DNA from: Ohtaekwangia sp966211525
GTDB taxonomy: Bacteria; Bacteroidota; Bacteroidia; Cytophagales; Cyclobacteriaceae
Assembly: GCA_966211525.1 (NCBI GenBank)
Contig: CBIHOZ010000003.1
Location: 36,603 to 100,602 of the forward strand
Direction of reading: 5' to 3'
Length of the DNA stretch: 64,000 bases
The translations under genes were made by a program, and so were the position numbers. Shown piece by piece: positions 9,801 through 18,653 of this stretch. Under the pieces are notes generated by a model. That model had not been told where the DNA came from, did no database searches, and worked only from the letters and a program-made list of their open reading frames with translations. Within the stretch, counting starts at the first letter, position 1. Each line of letters starts with the position of its first letter.

Positions 9801-12800
9801 TAGAGTTCTGGATGATGGATCCGTTCATCAATCTTACCACTGACAATGGCAAAGTGCTTGACGGTATATATAACAAATCGAATACATCGGGTGGACGACT
9901 TGTCTTTCAGCTTGGTAATATTTCAGAAGATGTTATGCGGGATTCGCGTCATGCATTTGAAAATGGTTTGCCTGCGGATGGAAATCTTGCAGGCGAAGCA
10001 GCAGCCAACAACTGGGGCTATGTTACCACCGAGCAATATCTTACCAACAGTTTTGATAATACATCTGCTGCAGCACGCGATAATCAGGATGTAGGGCTCG
10101 ATGGCTTGCCAGATATAAAGGAAATAGATTACTTCAGTACCTACATCAACACGGTAAATGTAGCTGCCCGCGATAAAGTACAAAGCGATCCTTCAGCCGA
10201 TAACTTTACATACTTTCTCGATAATAAATATGATGCAGCGAATGCGAAGATATTGCAGCGCTATAAAGACTACAATGGACAAGATGGCAATTCACCTATT
10301 GCTTCCGGTTCGGAGATCGCGTACTCCAGTTACCTCACACCCGATAATGAAGATATTAATGCGGATAATACACTCAATGAGACAGAAGAATATTATCAAT
10401 ACGATATAAATCTGAAACCCGGTCAACTCGCTGTTGATAATGAATATATAGTGGACAAGATTACCACGAGCAACACCAATGATCTGAAAGAATCTGTTAC
10501 CTGGTATTTATTTCGTATACCAATTCGCGAGTATGAAGCCAAGTTTGGTAACATCGAAGACTTCAAGTCGATCAAATATATACGCATGTTGCTGACGGAG
10601 TTTACGGAGCCGGTGGTGTTGCGTCTCGCTAATTTCAGAATGGTAGGAAGTTACTGGCGGAGATATACTACAGATGATTTGAATGATACCGGGTTTAGTG
10701 AAATCACCGAACCAACCTTCGATAATTTTACAGTATCGGTTGTGAATCTCGAAGAGAATGCTGTGAAAGATGTAGCGGCTAATAAATCAGGTTATGTTAT
10801 TCCACCGGGTGTTGTGCGCGATCGTGATAACACTTCTTCCGTTTCGCGTTTGCTCAATGAACAGTCGGTGCAGGTTTGTGTAGATGAACTGGCCGATGGA
10901 ACATCCCGTGCAATCTATAAAAATCTTTCAGTTGATCTCTTTAACTATGGCCGAATCAAGATGTTCTTTCACGCAAACAGCCAGGCTGGTAATGATCAGC
11001 TATATGCTTTTATGCGCATTGGAACAGACTTCACCGAAAACTACTACGAGATACAGATACCGCTAAAGATCTCTGATCCGAATGATGGATCCGAACGCGG
11101 TGTGTGGCCTGAAGAAAATGAAATCAACCTCGCGTTGAACGAACTATATACTTTGAAAACGGAACGTGATATGGCAAATTACTCATTGACGCAGGTATAT
11201 CCGTTGGCAGGTCCTAAAGAATCAGGAAGACATTTGCTGCGGATACTCGGAAGACCTGATCTGAGCAGTGTGCTTGCCGTTATGATCGGTGTACGCAATC
11301 CGCGCTCTGCCGACAAACGTGCATACTCCGGTTGTATATGGGCGAATGAACTTCGTGTTACAGACTTTGATAGAACCGCCGGCTGGGCACTGACCTCATC
11401 CGCTACAATTAAATTAGCAGACTTTGCGACTATAAATGGCGCTGTAAAACATACTACGCATGGCTTCGGAAGTATAAGTTCAAAAATATCAGAACGCACG
11501 CGCGATGAGACAACTGCGTATGATATATCTGCATCTGCCAACCTTGATAAACTTTTGCCAGGTAACACTGGTATAAAGATACCCGTGTTCGCGAGCTATG
11601 AGAATAGTGTAGCCACTCCGAATTATGATCCGGCAAATCCCGATGTAAAACTAAGTGCAGCACTGGATGCCTATAATTCGGAGGATGAGAAGCGTGAATA
11701 CCTGCGTATCATTCGCGATCGAACGGTAAGACGAAGTATCAATTTCACCAATGTGCGCAAGGTGAAAGTAAACCCGAACGCTCGCACCAACCTGTGGGAC
11801 GTTGAGAATCTATCGTTCAGTTATTCCTATAGTGATGCCGTGCATAAGGACTTCACTACAGCGCAGAATCTGCAGAAACAATATAGGGGATCGGTGGCCT
11901 ATAACTTTAGTCCGAAGGCTACTGGTATAGAACCGTTCAAGGACGCAGCCGGACTTTCGTCTCCGTGGTTAAAGTTTGTCAGGGACTTTAATATAGGACT
12001 GGTGCCTTCAAATATAAATGTGCGCATGGACCTGAATCGTTCGTTCAACAAGACTATATATCGGAATTCCGGAACAAGCGGTGATTTTGTGGAGTCTGAT
12101 CCTTCGTATATAAAGTACTTCCTGTTTAACCGGCAGTATAACCTGCAATGGAAATTGTCGAAGAATTTGTCATTTGACTATACGTCTCTCGCCAATGCTG
12201 TAATCGATGAACCGGAAGGAGACATTAATACAAAAGAGAAAAAGGACAGTGTGATGAATAACCTGAAGAAGTTGGGACGAATGAAAAACTTCAATCAGGG
12301 TATAACGATCAACTATACATTGCCATTAGATAAATTCCCGTTGACTGACTGGCTCTCGGCCGATTATCGTTTTCACGCAGACTATACATGGAAGGCAGGA
12401 ACCTATAATAAAGTTGATTCGCTGGTAAAGAATGGTGAAGACGACCTGGTGGATTCACTTGATTTCAAAAACACAATTCAGAATAGTCGCACACAGAACG
12501 TTGCCGGAAGAGTGGACTTTGTAAAGCTATATAATAAGATAAAAATTCTGAAGGCACTAAATGCACCGGTTAAGCCCGGCTCACGAACCGTGGCTAACAG
12601 AACACCATCGCGCATGGATACGGTAAAAACATCATCTACTGCTATACCCGGTTTGCTGAAAGGTATACTTAAACTCGTTATGTCGGTGCGATCTATCAAT
12701 GCAACGTATGCCCTATCCGAAGGAACTGTGTTGCCTGGGTTTACGGGCACTCCGAAATATTTTGGAATGGATGAAGACTGGAATGCACCTGGCTGGAGTT

Positions 12801-14032
12801 TTTTGTTGGGAAGTCAGAACCCCGAAGTGCGTTTTAATGCTGCGCGCAATAATCTGCTTACAACCAATAAAAGTCTTACTGCGATGTTTACACAGTCGCG
12901 CAATGAAAGTATAACGATCAATGCAAATCTTGAACCTGTATCATCGCTCAAAATAACATTGAGTGCGCGCAAGGAAAATATAGCTTCTTACGAAGAGATC
13001 TTTCGCTACGATCCGGACCAGTCAACAGACGGGACCGGTTTTGCATCGCTGAGTCCGAACCGGAGCGGTACCTATGCTATATCTACCATTAGTGTCAAAA
13101 CAGCATTCAATCAATCCAATGATGAGGTAGTGTCGGACGTGTTTCAGAAATTTGAACAGAACCTGTTGGTAATGAAAGACAGACTTCGTACCATCAATGG
13201 GAATGAATATGACACAGCTTCGCAGGATGTATTGATACCTGCTTTTATTGCTGCGTATACCGGAGGCAAGGCAAGTACTACTTCATTAACACCATTCCCG
13301 AAAATGCCAAAACCAAACTGGCGATTGGACTATACCGGACTCAATAATCTCAAGCCGCTGAAAGATATATTTCAGTCATTTACGGTTTCGCATGCATATC
13401 AGGCAAGTTACGCTGTAACCGGTTATTCGAATTCGCTGGAATATACCAATGTAGATGAACTTCGTATCGATAGATCGGTAGAAGACTATAATACGAGCTA
13501 CTATGGTAAAATGGTGGATGGTACGGCGGTACCTATATATGTGATCAGTCAGGTAGTTATAACTGAACAGTTTTCGCCCCTTATCGGCATCAGTGCGCGC
13601 ACCAGGAGTAAAGTTACAGCAAGCCTTCAGTATAAAAAGAGACGCGACCTGACGCTTACGGTTTCCAACGCACAGATTACAGAAGTGTCTACAAAAGATA
13701 TATCGCTGGAGGTTGGGTTTACGAAGAACAACGTGAAGCTTCCGTTTAAATCGCAGGGACGCATCGTTGTATTGAAGAACGATGTTACGTTTCGGTTAAA
13801 TGCTTCCTTCAGTGATACACGCACCATTCAACGAAAGATTGATGATACGAATACCCTTACGAGTGGTGCCATCAGTATACAACTACGGCCTACAATAAGT
13901 TACGTAGTAAATAAAAAGCTTAATCTGCAATTTTACTTTACACGCACCATCAACGAGCCGCTGGTATCAAGTTCGTATCGAAGAGCGACAACCAATACCG
14001 GCCTGCAGGTTCGGTATAGTCTGGCGGAATAG
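6827..14032 (+). CDS. sprA: SprA, type IX secretion system outer-membrane translocon / gliding motility protein
   Basis: The 2401-residue product has the size and sequence character of SprA, the giant outer-membrane beta-barrel through which T9SS substrates leave the periplasm and which is needed for gliding. After a signal peptide ending near TLFAQQ, the family-typical repeats are recognisable, for example IYISPVLDRIFGGSYIELVPRG and the repeated Asp/Asn-rich strands. The first in-frame start is TTG at 6827 (MTSSSRLRLN); it gives a proper n-region with arginines. The next ATG at 6881 would begin inside the hydrophobic core, so TTG is preferred. It stands alone as a single transcription unit and ends at a shared bidirectional terminator. 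Secreted proteins with T9SS tails in this same window are its likely clients. Confidence 0.95.
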   Translation: MTSSSRLRLNLLPIAVYGMLSLSLLFCTTVTLFAQQTKDSTRYQSHTKPTYQVGDRYGDPFANPETHTPMQLKDPVKVDIAMDTSGTYTIRETIGKLSYRPASSMTLEEYKQYQERELLKSYWKNRSRAADGESEVSGRSINPRIYISPVLDRIFGGSYIELVPRGFVTLDFGASFQRLNNPAIPIRQQRSGGFVFDQQINMSVVGKIGEKLQVTANFDNNNSFDFQNNMKVEYTGFKEDILQKLEIGNVSLPLNNTLIQGAQNLFGVKAQLQFGKLKATVIASTQRGKASSVNVDGNSNGQNRPFEIIASNYDENRHFFLGHFFRENYTRWISNTPQVISGVNITRVEVYVLNRKSDTQTLRNVVGLMDLGEGRTIYNAAITSNGMAIPASNGANNLFAFATAQNRAADGINSTLESFFEEDNNNGTDFEKITGARKLASTEYTYHSQLGYLTLSTKLQNDEALAVAYEYTYNGKSYKVGELSEDYSGLADEDVIFLKLLRPRKIAIHDSDGKTLPTWELMMKNIYSLGATQLSQNGFQLRIIYRDDATGIDNPQLQAGTTVRTRQLIEIFGLDKLNTLNDRQRDGNFDFVEGVTINSASGLIIFPYLKPFREALRDAFEDEPSENALISKYAYDTLYGTTRSDAALFASKNKFYLTGEYTASSSNEIVIPGFGVAQGSVKVYAGGILLTEGMDYVVDYTFGKVTILNESIMNSGKDIEVQYEQSDAFSFQSKSLLGTRLDYKLNDDVNFGSTLLYYNERPVVSRNTVGTEPARNVQYGLDFNINKESRMLTKLVDALPLIQTKEKSSVSFTGEFAQLIPGTSNVIDGEGTGYIDDFENTTTPYSLMSPAGWKLSSVPKTDDHHFDPSAGATDDVTAGYKRAKIAWYTIDNQLQRDGGSLKPDNITDIDLNNHYVRMVGPTEIFPYKQLTQGIYYEQIFDIAYFPNERGPYNYNPSLDNNGMLTNPQSSWGAITKAVTSETDFDKANIEYIEFWMMDPFINLTTDNGKVLDGIYNKSNTSGGRLVFQLGNISEDVMRDSRHAFENGLPADGNLAGEAAANNWGYVTTEQYLTNSFDNTSAAARDNQDVGLDGLPDIKEIDYFSTYINTVNVAARDKVQSDPSADNFTYFLDNKYDAANAKILQRYKDYNGQDGNSPIASGSEIAYSSYLTPDNEDINADNTLNETEEYYQYDINLKPGQLAVDNEYIVDKITTSNTNDLKESVTWYLFRIPIREYEAKFGNIEDFKSIKYIRMLLTEFTEPVVLRLANFRMVGSYWRRYTTDDLNDTGFSEITEPTFDNFTVSVVNLEENAVKDVAANKSGYVIPPGVVRDRDNTSSVSRLLNEQSVQVCVDELADGTSRAIYKNLSVDLFNYGRIKMFFHANSQAGNDQLYAFMRIGTDFTENYYEIQIPLKISDPNDGSERGVWPEENEINLALNELYTLKTERDMANYSLTQVYPLAGPKESGRHLLRILGRPDLSSVLAVMIGVRNPRSADKRAYSGCIWANELRVTDFDRTAGWALTSSATIKLADFATINGAVKHTTHGFGSISSKISERTRDETTAYDISASANLDKLLPGNTGIKIPVFASYENSVATPNYDPANPDVKLSAALDAYNSEDEKREYLRIIRDRTVRRSINFTNVRKVKVNPNARTNLWDVENLSFSYSYSDAVHKDFTTAQNLQKQYRGSVAYNFSPKATGIEPFKDAAGLSSPWLKFVRDFNIGLVPSNINVRMDLNRSFNKTIYRNSGTSGDFVESDPSYIKYFLFNRQYNLQWKLSKNLSFDYTSLANAVIDEPEGDINTKEKKDSVMNNLKKLGRMKNFNQGITINYTLPLDKFPLTDWLSADYRFHADYTWKAGTYNKVDSLVKNGEDDLVDSLDFKNTIQNSRTQNVAGRVDFVKLYNKIKILKALNAPVKPGSRTVANRTPSRMDTVKTSSTAIPGLLKGILKLVMSVRSINATYALSEGTVLPGFTGTPKYFGMDEDWNAPGWSFLLGSQNPEVRFNAARNNLLTTNKSLTAMFTQSRNESITINANLEPVSSLKITLSARKENIASYEEIFRYDPDQSTDGTGFASLSPNRSGTYAISTISVKTAFNQSNDEVVSDVFQKFEQNLLVMKDRLRTINGNEYDTASQDVLIPAFIAAYTGGKASTTSLTPFPKMPKPNWRLDYTGLNNLKPLKDIFQSFTVSHAYQASYAVTGYSNSLEYTNVDELRIDRSVEDYNTSYYGKMVDGTAVPIYVISQVVITEQFSPLIGISARTRSKVTASLQYKKRRDLTLTVSNAQITEVSTKDISLEVGFTKNNVKLPFKSQGRIVVLKNDVTFRLNASFSDTRTIQRKIDDTNTLTSGAISIQLRPTISYVVNKKLNLQFYFTRTINEPLVSSSYRRATTNTGLQVRYSLAE

Positions 14033-14080
14033 GTACTATATATGTCCGGACTGGTAATTTTGAGCGATTCCGCTTGAATG

Positions 14081-14112
14081 AAAAAAGGGACGCACTTGTG
14101 CATCCCTTCCTT
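14081..14112. terminator. Bidirectional terminator between sprA and the DUF4197 gene
   Basis: The hairpin AAGGGAcGCAC/GTGCaTCCCTT is flanked by an A-run on the left and a T-rich stretch on the right, so it can serve both converging genes. It lies in the 100-base gap between their stop codons. Confidence 0.75.
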
Positions 14113-14132
14113 CCTATAGTATATTTCTGTTA

Positions 14133-14843
14133 TTACTGAGCCGAGAAAACTTTCTTCAACAATTCTGTAGTGCGGGCAGTAGGATTGTCGCGAATGCTTT
14201 TCTCTTCTTTTGCTACCATTACAAATAAACCGCTGATCGCTTTTTCAGTAGCATAGTCATCCAGGTTTGGATTTACTTTTTGCACCAGCGGGATTTTGTT
14301 ATACGTTGTTACCAGGTCTTTGTAGTACTTGGTAGCATTGGTTTTTTCCAGCGATTTCTGAATTACCGGTTTGAACTTCTCCGTGAGTTGTGAAGTAGTG
14401 GTGCGCTTCAGGTATTGTGTAGCAGAGTCATCTTCACCTTTTAATATAGACCATGCATCCTGTATAGTCATTTGTTTGATAGCCGTAACGAAGATAGGTT
14501 TAGCTTCTTTGGCAGCATCTTCCGCGCCACGGTTCAGGGCCAGTACAAATTTATCTACCTGGTCGCCCATACCCATCTGGCGGAGTTTGGTTTCCACTTT
14601 TTGTACTTCCGGAGGAAATGGAATTTTTATTTCTGCATTCTTGAAATAGCCATCCACCTGCGAAACGAGGTCAGAACCCTTGGACGCTCCTTTGGTGAGT
14701 GCTTCTTTTAAACCGGCCGCTACTTCTTCGGTGCTCAGCGATTCTCCTTTAACAGCTTTCTTCAGTTTGTCCAGTGAGATTTGCGCTGTTGCAACTCCGC
14801 TGAGTAATGCGAAGCTCAGTAAAAGAACAAGTTGTTTTTTCAT
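14133..14843 (-). CDS. DUF4197 family secreted protein
   Basis: This 236-residue protein starts with a cleavable signal peptide (MKKQLVLLLSFALLSGVATAQ) and is otherwise helical and charged. Features of the DUF4197 family include GLKEALTKGASKGSDLV near residue 45, VDKFVLALNRGAEDAAKEAKPIF in the middle, and YATEKAISGLFVMVAKEEKSIRDNP near the C-terminus. The family is periplasmic and of unknown function. The gene is monocistronic, convergent with sprA, and shares the terminator at 14081-14112. Confidence 0.88.
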   Translation of the reverse strand: MKKQLVLLLSFALLSGVATAQISLDKLKKAVKGESLSTEEVAAGLKEALTKGASKGSDLVSQVDGYFKNAEIKIPFPPEVQKVETKLRQMGMGDQVDKFVLALNRGAEDAAKEAKPIFVTAIKQMTIQDAWSILKGEDDSATQYLKRTTTSQLTEKFKPVIQKSLEKTNATKYYKDLVTTYNKIPLVQKVNPNLDDYATEKAISGLFVMVAKEEKSIRDNPTARTTELLKKVFSAQ

Positions 14844-15289
14844 GTGTGATTGAATTTAATAAATCGGTTAGTGCGTTGCTATAGTCCAAACAGTGCGTAA
14901 ATATAAAAGCGTTCCCGAATATCACCCTCCGGTTGAAGCCTTTCGGAAAGTGGATGTAATAAAAAATGATAAACTGAATTTTCTCATCGTTGTCATCAGT
15001 CGTTCACGCTCCCGTAATAACGCCAGCGTTCAGAATGTAATCGTACGCTTAGCAGGTTCATAGATTGTGCCAGTTTTTTCGTAGACGTTGGGATGAATTA
15101 TAGCGACTAGTTTCAAACACGTCACAGTTGAAATGCGCAGCGCATTCGTAGCGCTTGGTTTAACCCGGATTCTGTCTCCGGAAAGTCGTCTGTAAAATCA
15201 ACCCAAACTTCCAGACAACTGCTGCAAACATCGAGTCATCAAAAATAGGACTTCAGCATTTCCGTATTTCACATCAGGAACCAGGAAAT
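14844..15289. other. Intergenic region, 446 bases, divergent promoters expected
   Basis: This gap separates two divergently oriented genes, so it should hold the promoters for both. No coding frame of interest is present. A short perfect palindrome, AATGCGC-A-GCGCATT, occurs near 15134-15148. No clear TAnnTTTG box was identified. Confidence 0.4.
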
Positions 15290-16615
15290 ATGAAGAAGAA
15301 AGTAATATATAGTTTAATCGTTGCCACGCTATTGAGTGTCGCAGCTTTCGGACAAACACCTGAAGGCGGATGGGACTTGCAGCGTTGCATCGAATATGCT
15401 GTCGCCAATAATATAACACTGAAACAGTCTGTATTGAATCAGGAGACAGCAGAGAATAATCTCACACGCTCGAAAGCATCACGCCTTCCTTCGTTAAGTG
15501 CCAGTGGTTCGCAGTCGCTTACCAAAGGTACCAGCACTGATCCGATCACGTATGATTTCGTTTCGCAGACTATTCACTCTACCAGTGTAGGGCTTAACGC
15601 ACAGGTTACACTTTATAACGGAAGCAAGATCAACAACACGATCAAACAAAATGGTTTACTCGTTTCACAGAACTCTTACTATGTAGCGGCTTCGAAGAAC
15701 GATATATCTCTACAGGTAACGGAAGCATATTTACAGGCATTGTCCTATAAAGAAGGTATAACCATTGCCGAGAATAATCTCAAATCATCCGAAGCGCAGG
15801 CTACACGCTCGCAGGCATTGTTTGGTGCGGGGAGTATAGCGATGAAAGATCTGGCCGATGTGAAGTCACAACTCGCCAGCGATCGCTATACTTTAGTGAC
15901 TGCTAAAAATGCTTATGATCAGCAAGTGCTTACGCTGAAACAACTGCTCGAACTCGAGCCGGAGCAGTCTTTTGAACTCGCGTTCCCTTCAAAAGAGCAG
16001 GAGAGTATACTGGTGATTCCGGATAAATATACTGTATACAAAGAGGCGCTTGCTATTATGCCCGAGATTAAATCAGGCAAGTTGCAAACCGATGTTGCTA
16101 CCCTTGACCTGAAAATTGCAAAGGCAGGATATCAGCCTACATTATCTATGACCGGTGGTTTATCGACCGGCTATACCAATACACAACGATATACATTTTC
16201 GGAACAGTTTAACAACAACTTCAACCAGCGCCTGGGGCTGACACTGAGTATACCTATATTCAATGGACTGCAGGCGAGAACGAATGTTCAGAACTCGCGT
16301 ATCGAAATTCAATCTGCGGAGCTCAATCTTACAGCAGCGCGTAAGACTTTATATCAGAAAATAGAGAATGCACATCAGCAGGCAACGGCTGCGCAAAGTG
16401 AAATGGAAGCTGCTGCCGCGCAGCGCGATGCATCGAAGGTAGCTTACGATCTGGCGCAACAACAATATGCTGTGGGAGCTGTCAATACAGTAGACCTGCT
16501 GGTGAGCCAGAATACGTACCTGCAGGCGCAGCAGAAATATACGCAGGCAAAATATACTGCTATACTATATTATCAACTGCTTCAATTCTACGAAGGAAAT
16601 CCTATAAAAATGTAA
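15290..16615 (+). CDS. TolC-family outer-membrane efflux protein
   Basis: This 441-residue protein has a cleavable signal (MKKKVIYSLIVATLLSVAAFGQ) and, unlike the NodT-type protein at 5150, no lipobox. The mature part starts with WDLQRCIEYAVANNITLKQS, the typical opening of TolC-like proteins, and shows two structural repeats of long helices; the second ends with QQYAVGAVNTVDLLVSQNTYLQAQ. It is the first gene of a set with MacA-, MacB-ATPase- and permease-type genes, separated from the next gene by 5 bases. It should be the outer-membrane channel of that ABC exporter. Confidence 0.94.
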   Translation: MKKKVIYSLIVATLLSVAAFGQTPEGGWDLQRCIEYAVANNITLKQSVLNQETAENNLTRSKASRLPSLSASGSQSLTKGTSTDPITYDFVSQTIHSTSVGLNAQVTLYNGSKINNTIKQNGLLVSQNSYYVAASKNDISLQVTEAYLQALSYKEGITIAENNLKSSEAQATRSQALFGAGSIAMKDLADVKSQLASDRYTLVTAKNAYDQQVLTLKQLLELEPEQSFELAFPSKEQESILVIPDKYTVYKEALAIMPEIKSGKLQTDVATLDLKIAKAGYQPTLSMTGGLSTGYTNTQRYTFSEQFNNNFNQRLGLTLSIPIFNGLQARTNVQNSRIEIQSAELNLTAARKTLYQKIENAHQQATAAQSEMEAAAAQRDASKVAYDLAQQQYAVGAVNTVDLLVSQNTYLQAQQKYTQAKYTAILYYQLLQFYEGNPIKM

Positions 16616-16620
16616 TCACC

Positions 16621-17877
16621 ATGAACATGAACATAAAAAAGATAGCACTTTATACCGGGGCCGTTGTTATAGCCGCATTTGCTGTTTATAAAATCTGGCT
16701 TCGTGCAGAAGATAAACCGATACACGTTGAGACAACAGCAGTAAAGGTAGGTACCATCAGCAATATAATTACAGCCACAGGTACCGTTGAACCGATAACG
16801 CAGGTTGAAGTTGGTACGCAGGTATCCGGTGTGATCGATCACATCTATGTCGATTACAACAGCACAGTAAAAGCCGGGCAGTTAATTGCTGAACTCGACA
16901 AAACTGCATTGAAGGCTACTGCCGCTGAAGCAGCCGCGGCACTAAATACCGCGGTGAATGAACAGGACTATCAACAGAAAAACTTCAACAGGATCAATAA
17001 GCTGCATGAAACAAAAGTGGTGAGTGATTCTGATTATGAAGAAGCACTCTATAAACTGAATAATGCTAAAGGTGTAGTAGATCAGAAGCGGTCTGACCTG
17101 AGCAGAGCCAACACTAATCTGAGTTATGCTAATATATACTCTCCGATTGATGGTGTCGTAATATCTCGCGCAGTAGATGTAGGACAGACCGTAGCCGCAA
17201 GCTATAGCACGCCAACCCTCTTTACTATAGCGCAGGATTTAAAACAGATGCAGGTAGAGGCGAATGTTGATGAAGCTGACATTGGACAGGTAAAGACCGG
17301 GCAGCGTGTAGTCTTTACGGTAGATGCATACCCGGACGATGAGTTCTCCGGAACCATTACACAAGTGCGCCTCGAACCAATTGAAGACGCGAATGTGATT
17401 ACCTATACCGTGATCATTAAGGCCGATAACCAGGAGGGTAAATTAATGCCGGGGCTTACGGCCAACATATCCATCTATACTTTGGAGCGGAAGAATGTAT
17501 TGACACTGGAAGCAAAGGCTATAGGTTTTCAACCGGATCCACAGGTGTTGAATGCATATCAGCAGCAACATCCGGGCGAAGTGTCGCAGCCAATAGCAGT
17601 GCTGACACGCCAGGTATATGCAGCGCAAACTGTGTCAACACATGCACGGGCGGGACAAACCAAAAAAGTATGGGTTAAGAAAGGAATAAACATTCAGGAG
17701 CATACCATTCAGACGGGTACAACGGATGGGGTACTGGTACAAGTGCTGCAGGGTTTGCAAGCGGGAGATGAAGTGGTATACTCCATGAGTGTTGTTTCCG
17801 ATAAAGTACAGGCAAGTGAAAGTACATCTGCAGAGAGTCCGTTTATGCCAAAGCGTCCCGGAAGGACAAAGAAATAG
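16621..17877 (+). CDS. MacA-like periplasmic adaptor of an ABC exporter (HlyD family)
   Basis: An N-terminal membrane anchor (IALYTGAVVIAAFAVYKIWL) is followed by a lipoyl half-domain containing GTVEPITQVEVGTQVSGVID, a coiled-coil hairpin, the second lipoyl half (ANIYSPIDGVVISRAVDVGQTV), a beta-barrel (DEADIGQVKTGQRVVFTVDAYP) and a membrane-proximal domain. This order is that of MacA-type adaptors. The protein bridges the ABC permease and the TolC-family channel. It starts 5 bases after the channel gene and ends 2 bases before the ATPase gene, so co-translation is likely. A longer-than-usual insert around residues 300-345 follows the barrel. Confidence 0.94.
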   Translation: MNMNIKKIALYTGAVVIAAFAVYKIWLRAEDKPIHVETTAVKVGTISNIITATGTVEPITQVEVGTQVSGVIDHIYVDYNSTVKAGQLIAELDKTALKATAAEAAAALNTAVNEQDYQQKNFNRINKLHETKVVSDSDYEEALYKLNNAKGVVDQKRSDLSRANTNLSYANIYSPIDGVVISRAVDVGQTVAASYSTPTLFTIAQDLKQMQVEANVDEADIGQVKTGQRVVFTVDAYPDDEFSGTITQVRLEPIEDANVITYTVIIKADNQEGKLMPGLTANISIYTLERKNVLTLEAKAIGFQPDPQVLNAYQQQHPGEVSQPIAVLTRQVYAAQTVSTHARAGQTKKVWVKKGINIQEHTIQTGTTDGVLVQVLQGLQAGDEVVYSMSVVSDKVQASESTSAESPFMPKRPGRTKK

Positions 17878-17879
17878 GT

Positions 17880-18638
17880 ATGAAAAAGAATATCATCAAA
17901 ATTGAAAACCTGAAGCGTGAATTTGTGATGGGCAATGAAACCGTTCGTGCGCTGAAAGGTATATCTTTTTCAGTAGAAGACGGAGAGTTTGTTACCATCA
18001 TGGGAACAAGTGGCTCCGGTAAATCTACCTTGCTGAATATACTGGGGTGCCTTGATAAGCCAACGTCAGGTTCGTATGAAATCGATAATGTACCGGTGAG
18101 TGATCTATCTAAAAATGAACTGGCTCACCTGCGGAATGAGAAGATCGGATTTATATTCCAGTCCTATAATTTACTGCCGCGTACAACGGCGCTTGAAAAT
18201 GTAGAGTTACCACTGATGTACAATGCCAGTGTCTCATCGCGCGAAAGAAGAGAACGTGCGCTGGAAGCATTGCGACTTGTAGGATTGTCCAAACGAATAC
18301 ATCATACGCCTAACCAGCTTTCGGGTGGACAGCAGCAGCGTGTTGCTATAGCGCGGGCGTTGGTTAATAACCCGGTGTTGATCTTGGCTGACGAAGCCAC
18401 CGGTAATCTTGACACGCGCACATCATACGAGATCATGGCGCTCTTCCAGGAATTGAATGCAAAAGGAAAGACGATCGCTTTTGTTACGCACGAACCGGAT
18501 ATAGCGCTGTTCAGTAAACGCACCATTGTGCTGCGTGACGGGCACATCACAAAAGATTACTCCGTAGAAAATATAGCAGACGCAGCACAGGCTCTGGCAC
18601 AGTTACCGAAAGAAGAAGAAATAGAAGTGAAGTCGTAA
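17880..18638 (+). CDS. MacB/LolD-type ABC transporter ATP-binding protein
   Basis: This 252-residue ATPase carries a complete set of ABC motifs: Walker A GTSGSGKST (about residues 42-50), Q-loop in GFIFQSYNLLPRTTALENV, signature LSGGQQQRVAIARAL (near 147), Walker B VLILADEATGNLD, and the switch histidine in TIAFVTHEPDIA. The sequence VRALKGISFSVEDGEFV is typical of the MacB/LolD group. ATPase and permease are separate genes here, in contrast to fused E. coli MacB. It energises the exporter formed with the genes on both sides. Confidence 0.95.
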   Translation: MKKNIIKIENLKREFVMGNETVRALKGISFSVEDGEFVTIMGTSGSGKSTLLNILGCLDKPTSGSYEIDNVPVSDLSKNELAHLRNEKIGFIFQSYNLLPRTTALENVELPLMYNASVSSRERRERALEALRLVGLSKRIHHTPNQLSGGQQQRVAIARALVNNPVLILADEATGNLDTRTSYEIMALFQELNAKGKTIAFVTHEPDIALFSKRTIVLRDGHITKDYSVENIADAAQALAQLPKEEEIEVKS

Positions 18639-18653
18639 GGTATACCTATATAT

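Noticed and set aside
15134..15148. Perfect palindrome AATGCGC-A-GCGCATT as an operator
   Set aside because: One isolated copy with no T-run and no matching site elsewhere in the gap; not enough to call a regulator binding site.
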